Source: Natrialba chahannaoensis JCM 10990 (GTDB taxonomy: Archaea > Halobacteriota > Halobacteria > Halobacteriales > Natrialbaceae). From it: a stretch of DNA of 64,000 nt. Position 1 is the first letter of the stretch. Each line of letters starts with the position of its first letter. Below the pieces are notes generated by a model that had not been told where the DNA came from, made no database searches, and saw only the letters and a program-made list of their open reading frames with translations. Both the position numbers and the translations under genes were made by a program. Of this stretch, positions 44,968-53,121 are shown piece after piece. The stretch covers positions 152,813 through 216,812 of the forward strand of contig NZ_AOIN01000056.1 in NCBI RefSeq assembly GCF_000337135.1, read 5' to 3'.

Positions 44968-45414
44968 TCAGCCACTATCAACCTCCACTCCGATCCAATA
45001 ATATTTGTCTTCAAATTCAATATATCCGGAGTAGCAATCTGTATCTAACAGCTCTGGACTTTCATCAACTCCGTAGCGAGAGTGGTCTTCTGATTCGAAG
45101 TCTACCCCGTCAATCGCTTGTAAAAATTCAGTCTGTGCTCCACTTGGAAGTTCCTCAAACCTACAGATATCATCAGCTTCAACTTCTTCAACTGGTGATT
45201 CAACGAGAATTCGATAACGTGTAGAGTATTCCACATCCTGATTCTCAGCGCTGTTCTTGTTGTCATTGCTCGCTTTCGGGTCACCATCCTCTTTAGATGC
45301 CCCGTCATCGTCGTTTGATTCTTCAGTAGACGAACTACCGTCTGAGACTCTATCAAGACATCCTGCTACAGTCACTGACAAAGCAAATCCCATGATAATA
45401 TTACGTCGTTTCAT
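44968..45414 (-). CDS. Predicted lipoprotein, hypothetical
   Basis: The 148-residue protein has a short signal sequence and lipobox, MKRRNIIMGFALSVTVAGCL, with Cys19 as the probable lipid-attachment site. A Ser/Asp/Asn-rich, unusually AT-coded spacer (about 25-58) is followed by a folded domain YSTRYRILVESPVEEVEADD and CYSGYIEFEDKYYWIGVEVD. Codon use and A+T content differ from neighbouring housekeeping genes, which suggests recent acquisition. No function is known. Confidence 0.78.
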   Translation of the reverse strand: MKRRNIIMGFALSVTVAGCLDRVSDGSSSTEESNDDDGASKEDGDPKASNDNKNSAENQDVEYSTRYRILVESPVEEVEADDICRFEELPSGAQTEFLQAIDGVDFESEDHSRYGVDESPELLDTDCYSGYIEFEDKYYWIGVEVDSG

Positions 45415-45640
45415 GGTAGACGATTGACCATCTATGAGTAAATATCTTCTTCACACTGAAATATGTATTTAACCTATTACGCAGCGTTCAGTAAACCGGG
45501 GAAAAGATACCACAGAAATTCGGGATGAATAGTGGCTGTTTGCTGGGTTCTCCCTCTTCCCAGGCAGATTTTGTCATAGTAAGGATAGATCGTTAGTCGC
45601 TTCGATAACTGTTTGTCCTATACTGATCACAGCAGATACG

Positions 45641-45994
45641 TTAGTCCAGTCCGAGACTCAGTTTTAGCGCTTCGTCCACTGTCTCCATCGTCTCTGTGTC
45701 GAGGCTTCCAAGCACCGAGTGAATCCGCTTTTCGATGGAGACGACACGAATTTGATCGAGGCGAATCGAGGAATCGTTCTCGAACGGTGATTCCGCCGCT
45801 TCGACGAGTATCTCGAACGGATAGCCCCGATATGTCCCCGTCGCAGGTGCAACGATAGTCGTACTAGCATTTGTATTCCCAATATCGTTCTGAACGACTA
45901 CCCCAGGGCGAGTTTTCTTCATCTCGTACCCTTCCGCAGGATTGAGCCGAACGATAACAACGTCGCCGCGACGAATTTCCACGTCCTCGCTCAT
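45641..45994 (-). CDS. MazF/PemK-type toxin, TA module 2
   Basis: The 117-residue protein has the MazF SH3-like core: IRRGDVVIVRLNPAEGYEMK, KTRPGVVVQNDIGNTNASTT, IVAPATGTYRGYPFEILVEA and IRLDQIRVVSIEKRIHSVLG. MazF toxins are sequence-specific endoribonucleases. The ATG at 45994 overlaps the antitoxin stop (ATGA), so the pair is a coupled module with the antitoxin first. Confidence 0.93.
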   Translation of the reverse strand: MSEDVEIRRGDVVIVRLNPAEGYEMKKTRPGVVVQNDIGNTNASTTIVAPATGTYRGYPFEILVEAAESPFENDSSIRLDQIRVVSIEKRIHSVLGSLDTETMETVDEALKLSLGLD

Positions 45995-46230
45995 TTATCC
46001 AGCCCGCTCCACGCCTCGTCCGACGCTTCGTCCCACTCTTCTGCAAGCGCTTCCGCACTCTCAGATGCCTCGCGGTACGCAGCAGCCAGTTCATCTTCGT
46101 CGGGATGGTCAGATTCTACCTCGACGACGGCGACAGTCACGCGTTTGTTCGCATATTCCGTTCCGAGATAGATTCGACCTCGGTCATCGGTCTCGTTCGT
46201 TTGGAGGTCCCGAGCATCTACTTTCGTCAT
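45991..46230 (-). CDS. Antitoxin of the MazF-type module 2
   Basis: The 79-residue protein begins MTKVDARDLQTNETDDRGRI with YLGTEYANKRVTVAVVEVES, an AbrB/MazE-like beta-hairpin segment, followed by a long acidic helix DELAAAYREASESAEALAEE. TTATTC near 46252-46257, on the reverse strand, lies about 27 nt upstream of ATG 46230, fitting a leaderless start. The short DNA-binding N-terminus plus acidic tail fits an antitoxin, but the family is not one I can name. Confidence 0.8.
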   Translation of the reverse strand: MTKVDARDLQTNETDDRGRIYLGTEYANKRVTVAVVEVESDHPDEDELAAAYREASESAEALAEEWDEASDEAWSGLDK

Positions 46231-46310
46231 GTTACTGGCTTGGATCGACTGTTGAATAAGTGTTGCCCACTATTACCCACGGCAGATAGTTTCTGTGACT
46301 CGTGCCATGG

Positions 46311-46365
46311 ATTTCATCTACCTGAACAAAGTCGAGTAGCGCGAGAATCGGTAGCACGTGATAGA
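46311..46365. repeat. CCTGAACAAGGT repeat, copy b
   Basis: The copy reads ATTTCATCTACCTGAACAAA, then GTCGAGTAGCGCGAGAATCG and GTAGCAC. Conserved core is CTGAACAARGTYGAG followed by CGAGAATCGGTA. It lies between modules 2 and 3. Confidence 0.65.
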
Positions 46366-46372
46366 GATATTG

Positions 46373-46756
46373 TCATTCATCAGTAGGTTCTAGCGGGACT
46401 CGTTCCACCTCGATGTCTTCGTAGTCTTTCTCCGATGAGAGTACGTTCAGCGTCCGTGTTTCTGCAGTCGCGGCGTGGAACGCATCGAACGCCGTCATTC
46501 CCTCGTCGTAGTAGTTGACGGCCTTCAGAACGATTTGTCGTTCTTCCTCGTTCCGGACAGGGACGAGTTCGAGCAGATTTGCCACGAGTGGGACGTAATC
46601 AAACTCGTACCGTTCTCGGGCGAGAAGGAGTTCGAGATAGGAGAAGGCCGACGTTTCTACGTCGTACTCGTCGAGTGCTTCTTCTGCTGGTTGCTGCAAC
46701 CAGTCTGAGTCTTTGGCGAGCGCGAGTAAAAAGTCGGTTTCGACGTAGACCGTCAT
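46373..46756 (-). CDS. PIN-domain toxin (VapC-like), TA module 3
   Basis: The 127-residue protein has the PIN-domain acidic pattern: MTVYVETDFLLALAKDSDWL (Asp near residue 8), then VETSAFSYLELLLARERYEF, and a third acidic site in YDEGMTAFDAFHAATAETRT. VapC toxins are Mg-dependent RNases that cut tRNA or rRNA. The start overlaps the antitoxin stop by 4 nt, as expected for a vapBC pair. The C-terminus VLSSEKDYEDIEVERVPLEP is typical. Confidence 0.9.
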   Translation of the reverse strand: MTVYVETDFLLALAKDSDWLQQPAEEALDEYDVETSAFSYLELLLARERYEFDYVPLVANLLELVPVRNEEERQIVLKAVNYYDEGMTAFDAFHAATAETRTLNVLSSEKDYEDIEVERVPLEPTDE

Positions 46757-46998
46757 CTATCGTCCCCTTTCTCGCGGGCTTCCGCTTTCGCTTCCGCTTC
46801 GATGTCTGCTCGAATATCTTCGGTGGATGCGTCACGTAACTCGCCTGCCGCTTCGCGGACTGCAGCGAGCGGGTCGTCTGCAACCGGAACGAGTTCAATT
46901 CTGTCCTCGTACGTGACGATGTGGTACTTCTCCCCGTATTTTTCTCGTACGTCTTTGGGGATGTACAACCTCCCCTGCCCGTCCGTTTCTGCTGACAT
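46753..46998 (-). CDS. AbrB-type antitoxin (VapB-like), TA module 3
   Basis: The start at 46998 (MSAETDGQGRLYIPKDVREK) gives 81 residues with a SpoVT/AbrB swapped-hairpin domain, including YGEKYHIVTYEDRIELVPVA. The C-terminal helix, STEDIRADIEAEAKAEAREK, is the toxin-binding part. A longer frame to 47040 is not preferred. The gene overlaps the PIN toxin ATG. A palindrome of 6-bp arms (46995-47012) spans its start codon, suggesting autorepression. Confidence 0.9.
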   Translation of the reverse strand: MSAETDGQGRLYIPKDVREKYGEKYHIVTYEDRIELVPVADDPLAAVREAAGELRDASTEDIRADIEAEAKAEAREKGDDR

Positions 46999-47012
46999 AG
47001 ATATGACTATGT
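46995..47012. promoter_or_regulatory. Palindrome over the VapB-like antitoxin start
   Basis: ACATAG-ATATGA-CTATGT has perfect 6-bp arms and a further CCATAG at 47016-47021. It overlaps the start codon of the AbrB-type antitoxin and is a plausible autoregulatory operator. Confidence 0.55.
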
Positions 47013-47091
47013 TGCCATAGACAAAGAATCTTACCACCAATAAGGAACCAATGGTACAGTCATCGGTGTTTCATCTGTTCGCACATTGAAT

Positions 47092-47140
47092 ATTATCTAT
47101 CTGAACAAGGTTGAGCAGCGCGAGAATCGATAGGAAACAA
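47092..47140. repeat. CCTGAACAAGGT repeat, copy c
   Basis: The copy reads TATTATCTATCTGAACAAGG, TTGAGCAGCGCGAGAATCGA and TAGGAAAC. It lies between modules 3 and 4 and matches copy b best. Confidence 0.65.
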
Positions 47141-47236
47141 CGCTCATTTCGCGTATCTGCTACTGTTTCTCCTCGCCACTAGCGTCTGCGTTCGGACGCC
47201 GAAACACCTACAGTAACACGCAGGTAATACAGCCGT

Positions 47237-47521
47237 ATGTCCGAAGCGGCCACAAACAACGGCGACGACGAGATCGTCACGGTAAACTTCAAAGTCACAC
47301 GGTCGTTTCTCAACGAGATTGAAGACACGTGGCAAGGACGAGGATTCAACAGCCGGAGCGAATTTATTCGGTATACCTTACGCGATGCCGTCGAACACCC
47401 CACGTTCGACCGTGATGAACTCGTTGCACTCCTCCAAGCTGAAGAGGACGTTCGTGAAGAACAGACGATGAGTGCCGAAGAAGCGCGCGAACGATTCGGT
47501 ACTGGCGATACGAATGAGTGA
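47237..47521 (+). CDS. RHH antitoxin, TA module 4
   Basis: The 94-residue ribbon-helix-helix protein (EIVTVNFKVTRSFLNEIEDT, GFNSRSEFIRYTLRDAVEHP) is a close structural match to antitoxin 1 at 44268, including the tail EEQTMSAEEARERFGTGDTN. It overlaps the RelE start by 8 nt. The orientation is opposite to modules 1 to 3. No palindrome like that of module 1 is obvious upstream. Confidence 0.9.
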   Translation: MSEAATNNGDDEIVTVNFKVTRSFLNEIEDTWQGRGFNSRSEFIRYTLRDAVEHPTFDRDELVALLQAEEDVREEQTMSAEEARERFGTGDTNE

Positions 47522-47798
47522 CGACGGGTGGGATTGGGAACTCGCATCGAACGCACAGGACGACCTCGATGCGCTCAACTCGACTAATCAGCAGCGTATC
47601 ATCGACAAACTCGACGAAATCGTCGATTCTCCGTGGCGCGACCCACCAGACTATGGCGAACCGCTCCAGAACAGCCCACGCCGTAAGGTGCGTATCGGCG
47701 AGTTCCGTCTTGCGGTCACTTTCCACCGTGACGAGTACCGAATGGTCGTTGCTCGAATCAAACGCCGTGGAGGCGCGTATACCGCTGACGACGACTGA
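47514..47798 (+). CDS. RelE-family toxin, TA module 4
   Basis: The start at 47514 (MSDDGWDWELASNAQDDLDA) gives 94 residues, the same length and layout as the module 1 toxin: IIDKLDEIVDSPWRDPPDYG, EPLQNSPRRKVRIGEFRLAV and TFHRDEYRMVVARIKRRGGA. A longer frame from 47472 is not supported. It is a RelE-type mRNA interferase by family. It is a divergent paralogue of the module 1 toxin. Confidence 0.9.
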   Translation: MSDDGWDWELASNAQDDLDALNSTNQQRIIDKLDEIVDSPWRDPPDYGEPLQNSPRRKVRIGEFRLAVTFHRDEYRMVVARIKRRGGAYTADDD

Positions 47799-47816
47799 GA
47801 AAATGTGCCAGAAACC

Positions 47817-47890
47817 GCCAAAGTAGACAGAATCTGTACTATCAGACTGAGACCTGAACAAGGTCGGGCAACGAGAGAATCGGTAACACT
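47817..47890. repeat. CCTGAACAAGGT repeat, copy d
   Basis: It begins GCCAAAGTAGACAGAATCTG, containing the palindrome ACAGAATCTGT, and continues GAGACCTGAACAAGGTCGGG, CAACGAGAGAATCGGTAACA. It aligns with copy a over most of its length and lies just downstream of toxin 4. Unlike copies b and c it retains the 5' segment. Confidence 0.7.
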
Positions 47891-48024
47891 CGCCAGAGAG
47901 ATTTCGATCGCGTTCAGCAGCCGATTTTTGGATGGGACTCTCCCTGTTGTCCGCTTGAACAAGGGAGGACAGATACGTCAGTCCTTTATCCGCGTGGGCG
48001 TCGTACGAAAACCGGTCATCACCC

Positions 48025-48618
48025 ATGCTATCGTTCCTCATTTACTACGGCACTGGAGAGGGTCAGACGGCCACTGTTGCCGACCGCATCGCAGACGTGC
48101 TTCGCAACCGCGGTCACGACACGACTACGGTCGACGCTGCGGATGGGCTGGGAGAGCATGCTCTCGAGTCGTTCGACGCCGTTCTCGTCGGGGCATCGGT
48201 CCACATGGGAACGCACCAGTCGACGGTGAGTGAGTTCGTGCGGACCGAACGCGAGGTGCTGGCATCGCGACCGACCGCGTTCTTCCAACTGTCGCTCGCG
48301 TCAGCCGTCGACGACGAGTCAGCACGGGCGGACGCAGCGGAGTACGTCGACGAGTTCCTCGAGAAGACCGACTGGCAGCCGGATCGAATCGGACTCTTCG
48401 GCGGCGCACTTCGGTACTCGAAGTACGGCTTCCTCAAACGGCTCGTGATGAAACGAATCGCGAAGGGAGCGACCGGCGATAGCGACACGTCCCGTGATTA
48501 CGAGTACACAGACTGGCACGAGGTCGAGGCGTTCACCGCCGACTTCGCTGCGTTCGTCGAGGGGCGACTTGATGCACCAGCCGCCTCCGATCGAACCCAG
48601 GAGCAGGACTCAGCGTAG
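48025..48618 (+). CDS. Flavodoxin-domain protein, HemG-like
   Basis: The 197-residue protein has the flavodoxin FMN loop LIYYGTGEGQTATVADRIAD and the segments VLVGASVHMGTHQSTVSEFV, FFQLSLASAVDDES, and LFGGALRYSKYGFLKRLVMK that characterise HemG-type menaquinone-dependent protoporphyrinogen oxidase and related flavodoxins. It could act in haem synthesis or as an electron carrier. The C-terminus is acidic. No haem genes are adjacent. The start MLSFLIYYGTGEG is the canonical N-terminus. Confidence 0.9.
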   Translation: MLSFLIYYGTGEGQTATVADRIADVLRNRGHDTTTVDAADGLGEHALESFDAVLVGASVHMGTHQSTVSEFVRTEREVLASRPTAFFQLSLASAVDDESARADAAEYVDEFLEKTDWQPDRIGLFGGALRYSKYGFLKRLVMKRIAKGATGDSDTSRDYEYTDWHEVEAFTADFAAFVEGRLDAPAASDRTQEQDSA

Positions 48619-48625
48619 ACACGAG

Positions 48626-49474
48626 ATGGCTGAAACTCCGCTTACGAGGATACACGCATTCACGTCCGTTATAATCCTCGTCCTAGCGGTCGTCGCGTCT
48701 GGAACCGGGCTCTTCGGTTCGGGGCTCTACCGCGATGCACCGGTTCTCTTGCCGCAACTCTACGGACAGGATTTCCTGACGATGGTCGGTGCCGTACCTG
48801 CGCTGGCACTCTCTCTGGTCGCCGCCGCTCGCGGATCGCAGCGGGGCTACGTCGTCTGGCTTGGTGTCCTCGGCTACCTGCTGTACACCTACGCGTTCAT
48901 GACGGCCTTCAGCGAGTTGTACCTCGTCTACGTCGCATTACTCTGGTTGACGCTGTTCGCGTTCGTCAGCGGTGTCGCCGCGCTGGACGCCAACGAGTTG
49001 AAACGCACGATCGGGGACACCTCAATCTGGCCGTACGTCGCGTTCCAGTTGTTGCTGGCCGCGCTGATCGCAGCACTCTGGCTCTCGGAGGTCCTGCCGG
49101 CCACTGTCGGTGGAACGACCCCACCGAGCATCGCCGAGGCAGGGCTATCCACCTCCGTGATCTACTTGTTCGATCTCGGCATCGTCGTCCCCGCACTCAT
49201 GCTCTCGGCGTACTGGCTCTGGCAGCGCCGACCCTGGAGATACGTCTTTACCGCCGTGCTCCTCGTCAAACTCGCCACGCTTGGCGGTGCTGTCCTCGCG
49301 ATGGCAGCTTTCGAGATTCGTGCTGGCACCCCCATCCCGTGGCCCCAGCTCGTCATCTTCAGCGGGGTGACCGCCGCCAGCGTGCTGCTGACGATTCAGC
49401 TCCTGCTCTCGATCGACTCTGGATCGAGGTACTCGAGTACCTCACCAACACTCGAGTCGGATCGAAACACGTAG
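48626..49474 (+). CDS. Hypothetical polytopic membrane protein
   Basis: The start at 48626 (MAETPLTRIHAFTSVIILVL) gives 282 residues with seven or eight hydrophobic segments, including VVWLGVLGYLLYTYAFMTAF, ALLWLTLFAFVSGVAALDA, and FTAVLLVKLATLGGAVLAMA, and a short hydrophilic tail. The frame extends upstream to 48494 but lacks conserved sequence there. It follows the flavodoxin gene by 7 nt and may share its transcript. No family is recognised with certainty. Confidence 0.78.
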   Translation: MAETPLTRIHAFTSVIILVLAVVASGTGLFGSGLYRDAPVLLPQLYGQDFLTMVGAVPALALSLVAAARGSQRGYVVWLGVLGYLLYTYAFMTAFSELYLVYVALLWLTLFAFVSGVAALDANELKRTIGDTSIWPYVAFQLLLAALIAALWLSEVLPATVGGTTPPSIAEAGLSTSVIYLFDLGIVVPALMLSAYWLWQRRPWRYVFTAVLLVKLATLGGAVLAMAAFEIRAGTPIPWPQLVIFSGVTAASVLLTIQLLLSIDSGSRYSSTSPTLESDRNT

Positions 49475-49484
49475 CAAGGAAACC

Positions 49485-50326
49485 CTAGCAGTGTGGCAGT
49501 GGACTCACTGGACAGAATAGCGGCGCTGTCGCAAACAGATGCCGAAGCACGGGTACGTGTCCGTTGCCGACGAGAAGGAGGACCCGTTCGTCGTCCGGTT
49601 CAATCGCCCGCCAGACGTTGTGCACGATTCGGATGTTGCGGTCGTACCAGGTTGAGAGTACTCGAGGGCCACCGAAGTTGTCGTTCTCTCCCCATCGGAG
49701 GTACGCATCGAACAGTGATTCGTCGTTTATGCCGAGTTGCTCCTCTTGGTTCAACCAGCGGTGGAACGCCGAAACCGTCGACGACTGTAGCCGAGTTGCC
49801 ATCATTTCCAACTGTTGTTCTGGATCGGACTCGAGTGCACTCACCTTCTCGTCCGGTTTGAACCCCTGGTCGCGAAGCGATTCGAGCGCGTCGTTTCCAA
49901 GCCGTAGCGGGTAATCGACTGGATACACCTGTTCGTGTGCCAGTTTGTCCGCGACTCGAAAGCCAAGCTGGACGACTTCGCTCCGACACTCGGTGTCGGT
50001 CTCGTCTCGAAACAGGTGTTGTGGCTCGATTCGTTCTTCTGTATCGTATCGACACTCGCCAGACCGGTACTCGCGTAGAGGCTGTTCACCGCCTCGAACC
50101 GGTCATATGGCCGTTCGACGGCGATGCGGTCGGCGTTCCAGCGAGCGAGGTCTGCAGCGAAGGACTCGAGTTCGGTCTGTCTCTGTGCGGTGAGTACATC
50201 GTCACTCTCGAGATTCAGTTCGTCCAGCCTCGGATTGTCCATATGGTACGTCCCGAGGAGCATTACCTGGATATCCGTCGAGTCGGGGGATGGCCAGCCA
50301 GTAGGGACAGTGTCGATCTCCGACAT
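49485..50326 (-). pseudogene. Frameshifted DUF5694 gene
   Basis: The first half encodes MSEIDTVPTGWPSPDSTDIQ, VMLLGTYHMDNPRLDELNLE and VERPYDRFEAVNSLYA. After NSLYA (near 50072-50074) the conserved sequence continues in another frame as EYRSGECRYDTEERIEPQHL, then SEVVQLGFRVADKLAHEQVY, PVDYPLRLGNDALESLRDQG and the end NGHVPVLRHLFATAPLF. One missing base explains the shift. The family is a DUF5694 domain related to TraB/PrgY-type proteins. It is either a recent pseudogene or a sequencing error. Confidence 0.85.
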
Positions 50327-50463
50327 TATGTTATCGTTTCACTCTGATACGAAAACAGTTCGGGTAGTGAGAAGTCTGCTGATTGGAAACAATTCATGGC
50401 AGACACTCGTGGCCAACGGAGGACGGTGAGTGGTGAGTGTGTGTGTACGTGTACGTACCCAAA

Positions 50464-51270
50464 CTACCGATTCGCTTCGAACCATTCCGTCGCGAAGTCG
50501 ACGAGTGCCGGCTGCTCAAGTAGGGTCGCCGTCGCAGCGCCAACGGCACCCTCGCGATAGTCGTGCTGGTCTTCGAACGCGGCTCCGACTTCAGGGAAGT
50601 CGTCGGTCGATGTCTCGAGTTCCTCGCAGTCATGCAGGACTCGGTCGCCGTCCTCGAGGACCGGCACAGTCGTCGTCGACGTTCCAAGATCGAGATCAGC
50701 GCGGTGCTCGGCCAGATGTAACGAGGTGTTTGTACTGTAGTCCGTGCCGAGCATGAGCACGTCACCGTCCTGCTCGTAGACGTCCGCGAGCGGAGATTCC
50801 TCGCCGAGCCCGTGGTCAAGCGGGTGGTCGTCGACAATTTCCTCTGCCTCCGCACCCCACGCTGCCACCGAGTAGAGCGGGTGTGAGCTCCGGACGACGT
50901 CGGGAGAGGTTCGGAAACACTCTGAAATTGCGCCCATGCCTCGTGTCGGTGTCGCGGCTGGCTGAAACGCGGGACGTTCCTCGCGAATCGTTTCGATCCA
51001 GTCCGACGGAACGGGTGGGTTCGACCAGGCGGATGGATCGGAGTACTGTGACGTGTGCGTCGGCATCACGAGTGTTCCGTCTGTAGTCACAACGTTCTGG
51101 AGCGCCTCAACGACGGCCTGGGCGTCGCCTGCGACCCAGCCCAGTGACGAGAGTGAGGAGTGAACGAGGAGAGTCTGGCCTGACTCTACGCCCAGATAGC
51201 GCAAATCTTCAGTCAGCGACGAGACCGTACATGGTTCCTGCACGCGATCGACAGCGTCTGCTTCGTCCAT
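50464..51270 (-). CDS. Aminoglycoside 3-N-acetyltransferase family protein
   Basis: The start at 51270 (MDEADAVDRVQEPCTVSSLT) gives 268 residues of the AAC(3) family, which transfers acetyl from acetyl-CoA to the 3-amino group of aminoglycosides or to other amines. Conserved blocks include VHSSLSSLGWVAGDAQAVVE, GTLVMPTHTSQYSDPSAWSN, TPTRGMGAISECFRTSPDVV, RSSHPLYSVAAWGAEAEEI and LGTDYSTNTSLHLAEHRADL. In archaea the family often acts on unknown substrates. A start at 51321 would add residues unlike the family. Confidence 0.9.
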   Translation of the reverse strand: MDEADAVDRVQEPCTVSSLTEDLRYLGVESGQTLLVHSSLSSLGWVAGDAQAVVEALQNVVTTDGTLVMPTHTSQYSDPSAWSNPPVPSDWIETIREERPAFQPAATPTRGMGAISECFRTSPDVVRSSHPLYSVAAWGAEAEEIVDDHPLDHGLGEESPLADVYEQDGDVLMLGTDYSTNTSLHLAEHRADLDLGTSTTTVPVLEDGDRVLHDCEELETSTDDFPEVGAAFEDQHDYREGAVGAATATLLEQPALVDFATEWFEANR

Positions 51271-51600
51271 AGTTATCACTGAAAGTGACTGGTTGTAATT
51301 TCTCCGGTTGCGGTGTGTCAATAGATAGATGACCGGTTTTCCCGCTACAATCCAAATAGTATAGTATATTGTGCTCGTGATACACCATACATCTAGAGTA
51401 TGTCATATGAGTGTCGGCGCTACTGAAATGCATCGAATTCGAAGTCACTTCTCTTCTCCAAAATACTGTTGTCACACACAATTCACTGAGAGTGTATTTG
51501 AGATGCAGACAACAGTGGCAATGAAGCACCCACGGTGCTTCGGATACCGGCATTCGCCGTAGAGCCGACATTTAAATAATGTGGCACCGTCGTCTGCGAC
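51271..51600. other. Gap before the MBL remnant
   Basis: About 330 nt with no gene. The sequence is AT-richer than its surroundings. TTTAAATA near 51571-51578 is a TATA-like element that may once have served the following decayed gene. Confidence 0.45.
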
Positions 51601-52120
51601 GATGGAGACGACGGACGAGTGCTCGCCGATGCGGGCCCACCCGGAGAGCAGGCAACAGAAACGATGTGGACCCAGCTGAACAGGCTCGGCGTTGGCCTCG
51701 AAACGATCGATGCAATCCTCATCACCCACCCGTACTCGAGCAGGCCCGGCGAGACGAGGACGACCTCGCGGCGCGCGTCCGTGAGACGACACGCTCTGCC
51801 GGGTACGAGGATGAGGCACTCGAGCGGGTGTTTCCAGGCCACGGGCCGGTCTTCACCGCGTCGCGGGAGCGATCGCGGACACGCGGGCTGATCTCGACTC
51901 GCTACTCGAGTCCAGACGCGACGCTGTCGCGACCGTTGGACCGGCGACGCCACTCGAGATTACGGAATATCTCTACGATGACTTGCAGTATCCAGCGCAG
52001 TTGCTCGACACGCTCGGTGCGCTCGGGACACTCACAGAGCGAGGCGAGGTGACGTTCGACTGGCGCGATGGTGTGCGGTACTATCGGACAGCGGACCAAT
52101 CGGATTCGCCGGATAGATAG
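51601..52120 (+). pseudogene. Shattered metallo-beta-lactamase-fold gene
   Basis: Three frames each carry a piece of an MBL hydrolase. The first reads VLADAGPPGEQATETMWTQL and NRLGVGLETIDAILITHP, then breaks where HxHxDH should follow. The second has AARVRETTRSAGYEDEALER, VFPGHGPVFTASRER. The third has ADTRADLDSLLESRRDAVAT, VGPATPLEITEYLYDDLQYP and FDWRDGVRYYRTADQSDSPD to a stop at 52118-52120. Two frameshifts and an internal deletion including the metal-binding motif make it non-functional. Confidence 0.85.
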
Positions 52121-52403
52121 GTCGACATCAGCGAATCGAAGCAGTTGATAGGTAGCAGTAGGAGCGAGGTTCCGGTTTCTCTGTTGTGTTGAGCTGATAG
52201 AACAGCAGTGTAGTCCCGAGTAACATGGAAAAGAACCCCATCTAAGTCGAAGAAGAGCGAGTCTTTATACTCCCATACTATTCATGCAAATAAAAAGCCT
52301 CGGTATGTCTCTATTGATGGAGTGAGTGACGTGTTCATGATACAGTGACGCCCAGTCTCTGCTCTCCGAAGGCTTTTGTCAGCAAAAAGACGAAGGAACT
52401 CGT

Positions 52404-53012
52404 ATGGACTGGCAGGATATCAACCGTAAGGAAATCGAACGTCGGCGCGATCGCTTATTGGGTTCGTTTGGTGAGGCACCAGTATACGAACGACACGATA
52501 CACCGGAGCCCGAACGATTCGAGAAATGGACGCAGCTGTCTAAAGATGGCTATATCGGTAGTGCCTACGCGTTCATCAAGCGTTCGCCAGACGACTTGCC
52601 GTCACTTACGGAATCGATGGCCGTTGAAAACGAAGAGCAAGAGCGTGTGTTGCTAACCTTGGAACGTGGAGGGTTCAAATGGGGCGTTCCTGGCGGTGGA
52701 CAAGAAGCTGACGAGCGGATGGAGAAGACAGTCCAGCGGGAAGTAACCGAGGAAGTTGGACTTCGTATTTCCCTGAGCGGTATCAATCACATGCGTCATG
52801 AAATTGCCACCTGTGAAGAGTATGACGAGCGGCTCCACGTTCTCCGTGTGTTCTTTCACGCCGACTATGAGGATGGCTCGATTACAATTCAACCCGGTGA
52901 ACTCAACGGGGCGGCATGGTTCGCTACTCCACCGACACCCGAACGGTTGCTTCCGTCCACGCAACGATTACTCGAAGGATGGGGCAACGAAGAAAATCGC
53001 GGGCTGAATTGA
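52404..53012 (+). CDS. NUDIX hydrolase
   Basis: The 202-residue protein has a NUDIX box, GGGQEADERMEKTVQREVTE followed by EVGL, fitting GX5EX7REVXEEXGU. The preceding GFKWGVPG and the following HEIATCEEYDERLHVLRVFF are typical. NUDIX enzymes hydrolyse nucleoside diphosphates linked to other groups. The 85-residue N-terminal part (MDWQDINRKEIERRRDRLLG) is a haloarchaea-type extension. The substrate is unknown. Confidence 0.92.
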   Translation: MDWQDINRKEIERRRDRLLGSFGEAPVYERHDTPEPERFEKWTQLSKDGYIGSAYAFIKRSPDDLPSLTESMAVENEEQERVLLTLERGGFKWGVPGGGQEADERMEKTVQREVTEEVGLRISLSGINHMRHEIATCEEYDERLHVLRVFFHADYEDGSITIQPGELNGAAWFATPPTPERLLPSTQRLLEGWGNEENRGLN

Positions 53013-53121
53013 TGCTGATAGCCCCGGTTTTCTAGACCACATCTGCGTAGCCAATGAACCCGACCTTCGCACGAACTGTTAGCCAGCTATTGTACAGGTC
53101 AGTTCTCGTCAGTGCGCACCT

